The notes under the pieces are model-generated. The model did not search any database and was not told the origin of the DNA. It saw only the letters and a program-made list of their open reading frames with translations. A stretch of DNA of 64,000 bases from JAOPZW01 sp963851295 (GTDB lineage Bacteria > Actinomycetota > Thermoleophilia > Solirubrobacterales > Solirubrobacteraceae). Location: NCBI GenBank assembly GCA_963851295.1, contig CAWKOS010000007.1, positions 62,001 through 126,000 of the forward strand. Direction: 5' to 3'. The position numbers were made by a program, and so were the translations under genes. Positions 41,825 through 50,508 of this stretch are shown here, one piece after another (within the stretch, counting starts at the first letter, position 1; the number at the start of each line of letters is the position of its first letter).

Positions 41825-42502
41825 TCAGAGGTCGCGCGTCGCGATGACGCCCGACTGCAGCGCCTCGGCCACCAGCCGCGAGCGCTTCTGGTTCTGGGGC
41901 AGGTGCTCGATGCCGAAGCGCTGGAAGAGCGTGCGCAGGTGCGACTTGACCGCGTCGACGCTGAGGTGCAGCTCGTCGGCGATCTCCTGGTTGGTGGCGG
42001 GGACCGCGAACTCGTCGGTCTTGTAGGGGCGCGCGAGGGCCACGAGGACCTGGCGCTGGGTCGGCGGCAGGTCGCCGAGCGTGAGCCGCAGGCCGGCGAC
42101 CTGGGTGGGCATCGAGTCCTCGGCCTCGGGCCGCCGGTAGGCGATCGAGGTCTGGCCCACGCGCAGGACGTCGCCGTCGCGCAGCCGGGTGCGGCCGGAG
42201 ATCCGCGTGCCGTTGACGTAGGTGCCGTTGCGCGACAGGCCGTCGTCGCTGACCGTCCATTCGCCGGCGATCGCCTCGAGCTCGGCGTGCAGGCGCGAGA
42301 CCTCCGTATCCCAGGGCAGGCTCAGCTCGTTCCCGGTGCCGCGGCCGACGCTGAGGCGCCCGATCGAGGTGAGGTCGAGCAGGCGCTGGGACCCGTCGCC
42401 GTCGCGGAAGACGAGGAAGGGGCGGCCGCGGCGCTCGGCCTCGATGCGCTCGCGGAGCTCGGCCGGGGTGGCGGAGTGGGCCTGCAGCGGGGACTGGGGC
42501 AT
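41825..42502 (-). CDS. FHA-domain transcriptional regulator with LuxR-type HTH
   Basis: 225 residues. Residues about 35-125 are an FHA domain with the phosphothreonine-binding pattern (GRLSVGRGTGNELSL, SRLHAEL, SRNGTYVNGTRI). Residues about 140-215 are a helix-turn-helix (TQRQVLVALARPY, TNQEIADELHLSVDAVKSHLRTLFQRFGI), similar to LuxR/GerE or winged-helix output domains. It would bind a phosphorylated partner and DNA. The convergent kinase is the natural upstream candidate. The divergent ECF sigma gene shares its 106-bp upstream region, which has palindromic repeats. TAGCCT is 11 bases before the ATG. Confidence 0.88.
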   Translation of the reverse strand: MPQSPLQAHSATPAELRERIEAERRGRPFLVFRDGDGSQRLLDLTSIGRLSVGRGTGNELSLPWDTEVSRLHAELEAIAGEWTVSDDGLSRNGTYVNGTRISGRTRLRDGDVLRVGQTSIAYRRPEAEDSMPTQVAGLRLTLGDLPPTQRQVLVALARPYKTDEFAVPATNQEIADELHLSVDAVKSHLRTLFQRFGIEHLPQNQKRSRLVAEALQSGVIATRDL

Positions 42503-42517
42503 GCGGACCGTCAAGGC

Positions 42518-42573
42518 TACCCAGGGTGAAAGACGCCCCACCCTCGGGTGGCCAGGTGTGACCCTCGGGTGGC
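42518..42573. promoter_or_regulatory. Repeated palindromic operator-like sites between FHA regulator and ECF sigma gene
   Basis: ACCCTCGGGTGGC occurs at 42540-42552 and 42561-42573, exactly 21 bases apart (two helical turns). The first copy extends to the palindrome CCACCC-TC-GGGTGG (42538-42551). A variant ACCCAGGGT lies at 42519-42527 near the FHA -10 box. The layout suits cooperative binding of a dimeric regulator, most simply the FHA-HTH protein itself. Confidence 0.55.
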
Positions 42574-42608
42574 TGGGAGCGCAGGCCGTCAGGCCCGAAC
42601 CTGGATTC

Positions 42609-43178
42609 ATGACGATCCTCCTTCATCCGACCGCCTACCGGGCCGCCACCGACGAGCAGCTCGTCGACCTCGTGCGCGCCGGCGACGACCGGGCCTTCGA
42701 CGCCATCCACGCCCGCTACGAGCAGCGCCTGGTCGGCTACGCCCGTCAGATGATGGGCGGCGCGCACCACGACGCCGAGGAGGTCGTGCAGGACGCCTTC
42801 GTGCGCGCGCTCGCCGCGCTGCGCGCCGACGACCGCGAGATGGCGCTCAAGCCCTGGCTCTTCACCATCGTGCGCAACCGCGCCCTCGACGTCCTGCGCC
42901 GCCCCGTGCGCACGACCGACCTCGAGCTCCACGCCCCCGTCCTCTCCGACGCCGGCGCCGACCCGCACGAGCAGGTCATGCGCGCCGACGACCTGCGCGA
43001 CCTCGTGGGCGAGCTCAAGCGCCTGCCCGAGCGCCAGCGCATCGCCCTCGTCGATCACGAGCTCGGCGGCGCCTCGCACGAGACGATCGCCCGGCGGCTG
43101 AACGTGTCGGTCGGCGGCTCGAAGGCGCTCGTGTGTCGCGCGCGCTCCGGCCTCGGGCGCGCGAAGGTCGCGGCCTAG
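42609..43178 (+). CDS. ECF-type RNA polymerase sigma factor
   Basis: 189 residues. Region 2: LVDLVRAGDDRAFDAIHARYEQRLVGYARQM and HDAEEVVQDAFVRALAALR, with KPWLFTIVRNRALDVLRR. Region 4: LKRLPERQRIALVDHELGGASHETIARRLNVSVGGSKALVCRARSGL. No anti-sigma gene is next to it. Its control may come from the divergent FHA-HTH regulator and hence the Ser/Thr kinase. It overlaps the convergent CDF gene by four bases at the 3' end. Confidence 0.88.
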   Translation: MTILLHPTAYRAATDEQLVDLVRAGDDRAFDAIHARYEQRLVGYARQMMGGAHHDAEEVVQDAFVRALAALRADDREMALKPWLFTIVRNRALDVLRRPVRTTDLELHAPVLSDAGADPHEQVMRADDLRDLVGELKRLPERQRIALVDHELGGASHETIARRLNVSVGGSKALVCRARSGLGRAKVAA

Positions 43179-44122
43179 GCGCCCTGCGGCGCCTCGCTGC
43201 GCGGCGTCGCGTCCAGGAAGACCTGCCAGACGGTCGGTACGCGCTCGCGCAGCTCGCGCTCGATCGCGCTGGAGGCGCACTCGACCTCGGCAGTCGAGAG
43301 GCCGTCGGCGAGGTCGACGCGCACCGCGACGAGCAGGCGGTCGGGAGCGACGGCCATGGTCAGCAGCTCGAGGACGGCCTCAATCTCCGGCCGTGCCGCG
43401 AGGATCTCCTCGATCGCACCGCGCTCCTCGGGGCTGGCAGCCTCGCCGATGAGCAGCTCCTTGGTGTCGTACCCGAGCGCGACGGCCACCGCGGCGAGGA
43501 GCACGGCGATCGCGATCGAGGCCAGGCCGTCGTAGAGCTGGTTGCCGGTCGCCTGGTGCAGCGCGATCCCGGTGAAGGCGATCAGGACGCCGATGACGGC
43601 CGCGCTGTCCTCGAAGAGCACGGTCTTCGTCGTCGGGTCGCGGCTGGCGCGCACGTAGCGGGCGTGCGACTGGTGGCTGGCGCGGGCCTCGCCGCTTGTC
43701 TGGCGCCAGGCGCGAGCCAGCGAGGCGCCCTCGGCCACGAAGGCGAAGGCGAGCACGGCGTAGGCGATCCCGAAGGAGCCCTCGTCCTTCTTGGGCCCGA
43801 GGACGACGTGCAGCCCCTGGTAGAGCGAGAAGCCGGCACCCGCGACGAAGATCCCGACGGCGGCCAGGAAGGACCAGAAGAAACGCTCCTTGCCGTAGCC
43901 AAAGGGGTGCTCGGCGTCGGGCTCGCGCTCGCCCATCGCCAGCGAGTACAGGAGGAAGATCTGGTTCATCGTGTCGGCGACCGAGTGGGCCGCCTCGGCG
44001 AGCATCGCGGCCGAGCCCGAGATCAGGCCGGCGACGAGCTTGGCGACCGCGATCGACGCGTTCGCCCCGAGCGCGACGAGGACGGTGCGGCGGGCGGCGT
44101 GCTGGCCGCCGCCGACCGCCAT
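43175..44122 (-). CDS. Cation diffusion facilitator (CDF) metal exporter
   Basis: 315 residues, about six transmembrane helices and a cytosolic C-terminal domain. Metal-site residues are HSVADTMNQ (His-x-x-x-Asp in helix 2) and FEDSAAVIG (Asp in helix 5). A histidine-containing loop ASHQSHARYVR lies between helices 4 and 5. Exports Zn2+, Mn2+ or Fe2+ using the proton gradient; the ion cannot be assigned. The start ATG overlaps the upstream amidotransferase stop by one base (TGATG). Confidence 0.88.
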   Translation of the reverse strand: MAVGGGQHAARRTVLVALGANASIAVAKLVAGLISGSAAMLAEAAHSVADTMNQIFLLYSLAMGEREPDAEHPFGYGKERFFWSFLAAVGIFVAGAGFSLYQGLHVVLGPKKDEGSFGIAYAVLAFAFVAEGASLARAWRQTSGEARASHQSHARYVRASRDPTTKTVLFEDSAAVIGVLIAFTGIALHQATGNQLYDGLASIAIAVLLAAVAVALGYDTKELLIGEAASPEERGAIEEILAARPEIEAVLELLTMAVAPDRLLVAVRVDLADGLSTAEVECASSAIERELRERVPTVWQVFLDATPRSEAPQGA

Positions 44123-44859
44123 CAGACCCGGTTGCCGTTGCGCGCCGCGGCCGCCTCGGCCACCAGCGCGGCCACGAGGCGGCTGCGCTCGTCGGCCTCC
44201 GGGTGCCACTGCACGCCGAGGGCGAAGCGGCGCTCGGGCGCCTCGAAGGCCTCGGGGAGGTCGTCGATCGCCGACCAGCCGGTGACCTCGAAGCCCTCGC
44301 CGATGCGGTCGATGGCCTGGTGGTGGTGGGACTTGGTGGCGTGGACGACCTCGCCGGCCGCGCGCGCGGCGAGCGAGCCGTCGGTGAGGCGGACGTCGTG
44401 GTCGGCGCCGTCGAAGGTGCCGGGATTGCGGCGGTGCTCGTGGTGGCCGTGGCTCTCGGGCAGGTGCTGCAGCAGCGTGCCGCCCGCGGCGACGTTCATG
44501 AGCTGCATGCCGCGGCAGATGCCCAGCAGCGGCACGTCGCGCTCCAGCGCCCGGCGGGCGAGCGCGAGCTCGAAGTCGTCGCGCTCGGGGACCCATCCGC
44601 GGGTCTCCGCGTGGGGCTCCTCGCCGTAGGTGCCGGGGTCGATGTCGGCGCCGCCGGCGAGGATCAGGCCGTCGACGAGGTCGAGGACGGCGTCGGGGTC
44701 CTCGAGCGCGCTCGTGTTCGGCGGCAGCATGATCGCCAGGCCGCCGGCGCGCTGGACCATGTCGACGTAGGAGCGCGGGAGCAGGTAGGCCTCTTGGTCC
44801 CAGACGCTCCAGCGGGCGCGCTCCAGGGCCGCGCAGATTCCGACGACGGGGAGGGCCAT
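44122..44859 (-). CDS. Gamma-glutamyl-gamma-aminobutyrate hydrolase (PuuD-like, class I amidotransferase)
   Basis: 245 residues, peptidase C26 family. Nucleophile Cys in LLGICRGMQLMNVAAGGTLLQHL (about C123), catalytic His/Glu in GVQWHPEADE (about 223-226), and the characteristic SHHHQAIDRIGEGF. Likely hydrolyses gamma-glutamyl amides such as gamma-Glu-GABA in polyamine or glutamate metabolism. The ATG at 44859 is preferred to the GTG at 44862: TAACTT ends eight bases before it. Co-transcribed with the CDF transporter. Confidence 0.88.
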   Translation of the reverse strand: MALPVVGICAALERARWSVWDQEAYLLPRSYVDMVQRAGGLAIMLPPNTSALEDPDAVLDLVDGLILAGGADIDPGTYGEEPHAETRGWVPERDDFELALARRALERDVPLLGICRGMQLMNVAAGGTLLQHLPESHGHHEHRRNPGTFDGADHDVRLTDGSLAARAAGEVVHATKSHHHQAIDRIGEGFEVTGWSAIDDLPEAFEAPERRFALGVQWHPEADERSRLVAALVAEAAAARNGNRV

Positions 44860-44867
44860 CACGCTTC

Positions 44868-44873
44868 AAGTTA
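44868..44873 (-). promoter_or_regulatory. -10 element TAACTT (leaderless)
   Basis: On the minus strand TAACTT is eight bases before the ATG at 44859 and directly follows the hairpin at 44874-44923. Confidence 0.45.
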
Positions 44874-44923
44874 GCCGAACGTCGGTTTTCCCCCGTCCTG
44901 ACGCGGCAGGACCGACGTTCGGC
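44874..44923. terminator. Conserved hairpin, 13-bp stem
   Basis: Perfect arms GCCGAACGTCGGT (44874-44886) and its complement (44911-44923), with an inner GTCCTG/CAGGAC stem (44895-44900, 44907-44912). The arms and the TTTCCCCCGTCC that follows are shared with the centre of the element at 9908-10186. Located between the ClpN-like stop and the next promoter on the minus strand, it probably terminates the HTH-ClpN operon. Confidence 0.6.
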
Positions 44924-44925
44924 GG

Positions 44926-45474
44926 TCAGGCGGCGTCGCGGCCCGCGACGCGGGCGCGCGCGGAGGCGGCCGTCACGCCGCGCTGCGCGAGCACCCGCGC
45001 GGCCACGCCGTCGCCCTCGCACAGCAGGCCGAGGACGATGTGCTCGCTGCGCAGGTCGCGCGCGCCGAGAGCGGTCGCTTCGCGCAGGGTCAGCTCGAGC
45101 GCCTTCTTGGCGCGCGCGCAGAAGGGGATGTGCGCGCTCGTGCCTCCGCGGCGGCAGCGCCCGCGGCGCGACAGCGCACCCGGGCCGAACGCCCGCTCCA
45201 CGCGCTCGCGCACGGCGTCGAGGTCGATGCCCAGCGTGGCCAGCGCGGCCGGGTCGAGGTCGTCGTCGCCCCTGCCGATGGTGCGCAGGACGTCCTCGCG
45301 CACGCCGGCGTGATCGACGCCGAAGCCTGCGAGCAGCCGGGCCCCGTCGCCGCCGGTCGCGAGCACGCCGAGGAGCAGGTGCTCGGTGCCGATCCAGCCG
45401 TGGCGCAGGGCCGCGGCCTCGCCCTGGGCGGCGACGACCGCCTCGCGGGCCTCGTCGTCGAAGCGCTCGAACAT
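44926..45474 (-). CDS. Standalone Clp N-terminal (ClpA/ClpC N-domain) protein
   Basis: 182 residues containing two Clp-repeat units: MFERFDDEAREAVVAAQGEA with GTEHLLLGVLA (about 1-70), and FCARAKKALELTLREATALGARDLRSEHIVLGLL (about 117-155). The two AAA+ ATPase domains of ClpC are missing. Lone N-domains could act as adaptors or decoys for ClpC, which uses this domain to recognise substrates. The ATG overlaps the stop of the small HTH gene by one base (TGATG). A strong hairpin follows the stop. Confidence 0.85.
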   Translation of the reverse strand: MFERFDDEAREAVVAAQGEAAALRHGWIGTEHLLLGVLATGGDGARLLAGFGVDHAGVREDVLRTIGRGDDDLDPAALATLGIDLDAVRERVERAFGPGALSRRGRCRRGGTSAHIPFCARAKKALELTLREATALGARDLRSEHIVLGLLCEGDGVAARVLAQRGVTAASARARVAGRDAA

Positions 45475-45704
45475 CAGCCCAGCAACCTCCTGCGTCGCCC
45501 GTGCTTGCGGTGCACCGCCTGCTTGGAGACCCCGAGCGCGGCGCCGATCTCCTGCCAGGACCAGCCGCGCTCGCGCGCGTTGGCGACGTGGAGCTCCTCC
45601 AGGCGCTCGACCAGCGTGCGCAGCGAGGCGACGGCGGCCAGCCCGACGTGCGGATCGGTGCTGTCGACGGCCCCGGCGAGGTCGCGTGTCTGCTGTGCGG
45701 CCAT
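45474..45704 (-). CDS. Small helix-turn-helix regulator (76 aa)
   Basis: 76 residues. The C-terminal half is a helix-turn-helix (SWQEIGAALGVSKQAVHRKHGRRRR) with a basic tail; the N-terminal helix (LAAVASLRTLVERLEELHVANARE) probably dimerises. Two palindromes GTCAAC-N4-GTTGAC in its own promoter make it a likely autorepressor. It is translationally coupled to the ClpN-like gene, so the pair forms a small stress-responsive module (inference). The ATG is fixed by the leaderless promoter six bases upstream. Confidence 0.8.
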   Translation of the reverse strand: MAAQQTRDLAGAVDSTDPHVGLAAVASLRTLVERLEELHVANARERGWSWQEIGAALGVSKQAVHRKHGRRRRLLG

Positions 45705-45707
45705 GCC

Positions 45708-45750
45708 GTCAACATACGTTGACGAGCCGGATTTGTCAACCGATGTTGAC
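45708..45750. promoter_or_regulatory. Two operators GTCAAC-N4-GTTGAC
   Basis: Perfect 6+6 palindromes at 45708-45723 and 45735-45750, centres 27 bases apart. The first covers the -10 box and the second overlaps the -35 box of the operon, so bound protein would block RNA polymerase. They also lie upstream of the divergent enoyl-CoA hydratase gene. Confidence 0.75.
45711..45739 (-). promoter_or_regulatory. Promoter of the HTH-ClpN operon
   Basis: On the minus strand TTGACA (45739-45734), 17-base spacer, TATGTT (45716-45711), then six bases to the ATG at 45704. Near-consensus sigma-70-type boxes; transcription would begin at or next to the start codon. Confidence 0.75.
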
Positions 45751-45765
45751 GGCCTCGGGAGCGGA

Positions 45766-45771
45766 TAGGTT
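45766..45771 (+). promoter_or_regulatory. -10 element TAGGTT (leaderless)
   Basis: TAGGTT ends eight bases before the ATG at 45780; divergent from the HTH-ClpN promoter. Confidence 0.4.
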
Positions 45772-45779
45772 GCCCGCCC

Positions 45780-46577
45780 ATGCCCGAGTACGAGACCGTC
45801 AACGTCCACCGCGATGGCGCGGCGGCGACCATCGAGCTCAACCGGCCCGACGCGCTCAACGCGTGGAACGCGCAGCTCGGGCGCGACCTGCTCGCCGCGG
45901 TGACCGCCGCCGCCGAGGACCAGGCGGTGCGCGCCGTGGTCGTCACCGGCGCGGGACGCGCGTTCTCCTCGGGCGCCGACCTGCGCGGCGTCACCGAGGA
46001 CCAGACCCCCGAGGGCCACCCGGACCTGCGCAAGGTCCTCACCGAGCGCTACCACCCGATCATCACGACGATCCGGACGATGCCCAAGCCGGTGGTGGCC
46101 GCGGTCAACGGCCCCGCGGTCGGCATCGGGCTCTCGCTGGCGCTGGCCTCCGACCTGGTCGTGGCCAAGGAGTCGGCCTACCTGCTGCTGGCCTTCGTGA
46201 ACATCGGCCTGGTGCCCGACGGCGGCTCGTCGCTCTTCGTCCCCGCGCGCGTGGGCTTCGCGCGCGCGACGGAGATGGCGATGCTCGGCGAGCGCATCAC
46301 GGCCCCCCAGGCGCTCGAGTGGGGGCTGGTCAACCGCGTGGTGGCCGACGACGCCTTCGAGGGCGAGGTCGCCGCCCTTCGCGACCGGCTCGCCGCCGGC
46401 CCGACGGGCTCCTACGCCGGGGCCAAGCGCCAGCTCAACCACTGGCTGTACGCGCGCATGGACGAGCAGCTCGAGCTCGAGGCCGAGGTTCAGCAGGAGA
46501 TGGCGGGCTCGCCGGACTTCTACGAGGGCGTCGCCGCCTTCCTCGAGAGGCGCCAGGCAAGGTTCGAGGGCAGGTAG
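45780..46577 (+). CDS. Enoyl-CoA hydratase/isomerase
   Basis: 265 residues, full crotonase fold. Oxyanion-hole segments GAGRAFSSGADLRG (about 57-70) and KPVVAAVNGPAVGIGLSLALASD (about 103-125), and the region FVNIGLVPDGGSS (about 139-151). There Asp/Gly occupy the place of the second catalytic Glu, as in isomerase or PaaG-like members. Hydrates or isomerises enoyl-CoA in the cytosol. Own leaderless promoter; the two operators of the neighbouring operon lie just upstream and might affect it too. Confidence 0.87.
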   Translation: MPEYETVNVHRDGAAATIELNRPDALNAWNAQLGRDLLAAVTAAAEDQAVRAVVVTGAGRAFSSGADLRGVTEDQTPEGHPDLRKVLTERYHPIITTIRTMPKPVVAAVNGPAVGIGLSLALASDLVVAKESAYLLLAFVNIGLVPDGGSSLFVPARVGFARATEMAMLGERITAPQALEWGLVNRVVADDAFEGEVAALRDRLAAGPTGSYAGAKRQLNHWLYARMDEQLELEAEVQQEMAGSPDFYEGVAAFLERRQARFEGR

Positions 46578-46612
46578 CGGCGTGCCACCTACGTACCGTC
46601 GTCCGCCGAGCT

Positions 46613-47545
46613 GTGAATAGAATCCGGCGCGCCTTGGCTCGGACCCCTGCCCCAAGCCGGTCGCGTCGCGTCGCCCTCGCCGTCCTGATCGCCCTGATCG
46701 CGCTGCTGGCCTTCGCCGGATCGGCCTTCGCAGGGGCGATCACGCCCGAGAGCGGGGGCTCGCCGAACGCCGACGAGATCTCCTCGCTGTACAAGCTGAT
46801 CCTCGCCGTCGCGGTCGTGATCTTCGTCGGCGTGGAGGGCGCGCTGCTGTACTCGCTCGTCAAGTTCCGCGCGCGCAAGGGCGCCGTGGCGGCGCAGATC
46901 CGCGGCAACACGCGCCTGGAGATCGGCTGGACCGTCGGCGCGGCGCTGATCCTGGTGGTGCTCGCGGCGTTCACCTTCGCCAAGCTCGACTCGATCCGCA
47001 ATCCGCCCAACTCGGGAGCCGGCGGCCTGCAGCTCGCCGACGCGGGCGCCACGGGCGGCGTCCTCTTCGCCTCGGGCCCGACCAAGAAGCTCCCGCCCAA
47101 CGGCAAGGCGCTGAACATCTGCGTCAACGGACAGCAGTACATCTGGCGCTACACGTACGCGCGCGACTGCGCCAACGCGGCGCTGGACTCGCCGTTCTCC
47201 TATCAGGAGATGGTCGTGCCCGTGGAGACCACGGTGACGCTCGACATCAACGCCCAGGACGTCGCGCACTCGTGGTGGATCCCCAAGCTCGGCGGCAAGT
47301 TCGACGCCATCCCCGGCTACACGAACCACACCTGGTTCCAGATCCCGGCCAAGCTCGCCGGCACCGTCTTCACCGGCCAGTGCGCCGAGCTGTGCGGGCG
47401 CAACCACGCGAACATGACCGCCCGCGTGCGGGCCGTGACGCCCGCGGAGTTCGAGCGCTGGCTCGATCAGCGCAAGTCCGACATCAAGGCCGCCGACGAC
47501 GCGGCCGCCAAGCAGCGCAAGCAGATCGACCAGCAGACGCCGTAG
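46613..47545 (+). CDS. ctaC: Cytochrome c oxidase subunit II (aa3-type)
   Basis: 310 residues: signal/anchor helix (about 18-40), then two transmembrane helices (about 58-80 and 97-120). A periplasmic-side cupredoxin domain has the complete CuA site CAELCGRNHANM (257-268), with the acidic and aromatic electron-entry residues VNGQQYIWRYTY. It accepts electrons from cytochrome c and passes them to subunit I. No fused haem domain, unlike the second subunit II at 52203. GTG start with TACCGT upstream. Nine bases separate it from ctaD. Confidence 0.93.
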   Translation: MNRIRRALARTPAPSRSRRVALAVLIALIALLAFAGSAFAGAITPESGGSPNADEISSLYKLILAVAVVIFVGVEGALLYSLVKFRARKGAVAAQIRGNTRLEIGWTVGAALILVVLAAFTFAKLDSIRNPPNSGAGGLQLADAGATGGVLFASGPTKKLPPNGKALNICVNGQQYIWRYTYARDCANAALDSPFSYQEMVVPVETTVTLDINAQDVAHSWWIPKLGGKFDAIPGYTNHTWFQIPAKLAGTVFTGQCAELCGRNHANMTARVRAVTPAEFERWLDQRKSDIKAADDAAAKQRKQIDQQTP

Positions 47546-47553
47546 ACCACTTC

Positions 47554-49259
<1,706 letters not shown>

Positions 49260-49260
<1 letters not shown>

Positions 49261-50162
49261 TGAGCTCGCCGCGCGCCGGGGCCGTCGCGCTCACGCCGCT
49301 CGCCGGCGCGCGCCAGCTCGTCGCCGACTACGTCGCGCTCACCAAGCCGCGCGTCCAGACGCTGCTGCTCTTCACGACGGTCACCACGATGCTCGTGGCC
49401 GGCTCGCCGTCGGTCGGGCTCATCCTGCTGACGTGCCTGGGCGGCTACCTGTCCGCCGGCGGCGCGGGCGCGATCAACCACGCCTACGACCGCGATATCG
49501 ACGCGCGGATGCCGCGCACCGCGGACCGTCCGGTGCCGGCGGGGCGCGTGTCGGCGCGCGACGCGACGATCTTCGGGTTCGTGCTCGCGGCGCTGTCGGT
49601 CGTCGTGCTCGGGGTGTGGGTCAACCCGCTGGCGGCCGCGCTGTCCTTCTGCGGGTTCGTCGGCTACACGCTCGTCTACACCGTCTGGCTGAAGCGGCGC
49701 ACGCCGCAGAACATCGTGATCGGCGGGGCGGCGGGCGCGGTGCCGCCGCTGGTCGGCTGGGCGGCCGTGACCGGCGGCCTCGACGGCATGGCGGTGTACC
49801 TGTTCGCGATCGTCTTCTTCTGGACCCCGCCGCACTTCTGGGCGCTCTCGCTGCTCATGAAGGGCGAGTACGAGCGCGTCGGCGTGCCGATGCTGCCGGT
49901 GGTGCGCGGCGAGGCCGAGACGCGCCGGCAGATCCTGCTCTACAGCGTCCTGCTGTACGCCGTGACCCAGCTGCCGTTCTGCGCGGGCGGGCTGGGCGCG
50001 ATCTACCTCTTCGCCTCGCTCGTGCTCGGCGGCCTGTTCATCGGCGGCGCGTGGCTCCTGAGCCGCCGCGCCGACCGCCGCAGCGCGCTGCGCCTGTACC
50101 TGTTCTCGCTGGCCTACCTGGCCCTGCTCTTCGGCGCGATGGTCGCCGACGTGAAGCTGTAG
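49260..50162 (+). CDS. ctaB: Protohaem IX farnesyltransferase (haem O synthase)
   Basis: 300 residues, about nine transmembrane helices of the UbiA superfamily. The first Asp-rich motif is NHAYDRDIDARMPRTADRPV (about 74-93), with KRRTPQNIVIGGAAGAVPPLVGW and the conserved FFWTPPHFWALSL. It attaches farnesyl to haem B, the first step to the haem A needed by both oxidases here. Start ATG overlaps the ctaD stop (TGATG). Haem A synthase (ctaA) is not in the window. Confidence 0.95.
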
Positions 50163-50173
50163 GAGACCCGACC

Positions 50174-50284
50174 ATGGATCGCAACCTCGCACGCAAGAAC
50201 ATCCGCTCCGGCCTCATCGTCACCGCCGTCTGCTGCTTCATGTTCGGCATGACCTTCGTGGCCGCGGCCATCTACATCTCATGA
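50174..50284 (+). CDS. Small membrane protein of the oxidase operon (36 aa)
   Basis: 36 residues: basic N-terminus MDRNLARKNIRS, one transmembrane helix (GLIVTAVCCFMFGMTFVAAAIYI). AGGAG lies upstream of the ATG, and the stop overlaps the ATG of the next gene (ATGA). The position after ctaB and the size suggest a small structural or assembly subunit of the aa3 oxidase. It resembles the short N-terminal segment of CtaG/Cox11-type assembly proteins, but no copper ligand motif is present. Confidence 0.75.
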   Translation: MDRNLARKNIRSGLIVTAVCCFMFGMTFVAAAIYIS

Positions 50285-50508
50285 GCCCGGTCGACCCCGA
50301 CGTCCCGCCCGCCGGCGAGGAGCTCCACCTCCCGGGCGGCAGCATCCAGCCCGTCCTGCTCACGGTGGGCCTCACCGTCGCCCTCGTCGGGGTGACGACG
50401 AACGTCTTCCTCGTGATCGCGGGCGGGATCCTGGCGGTGTGCGTGATCATCGCGTGGATCCGCGACACGCGCCGGGACATCGACGAGCTGCCGCTCGAGC
50501 ACCACTAG
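50281..50508 (+). CDS. Oxidase accessory membrane protein (subunit IV-like, 75 aa)
   Basis: 75 residues: a Pro-rich N-terminus, then two short hydrophobic helices (PVLLTVGLTVALVGV and VFLVIAGGILAVCVIIAW), and an acidic C-terminus DELPLEHH. Size and location match small subunit IV (CtaF-like) proteins of actinobacterial oxidases, though it is shorter than CtaF. Translationally coupled to the 36-residue protein. It ends the first oxidase operon. Confidence 0.65.
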   Translation: MSPVDPDVPPAGEELHLPGGSIQPVLLTVGLTVALVGVTTNVFLVIAGGILAVCVIIAWIRDTRRDIDELPLEHH

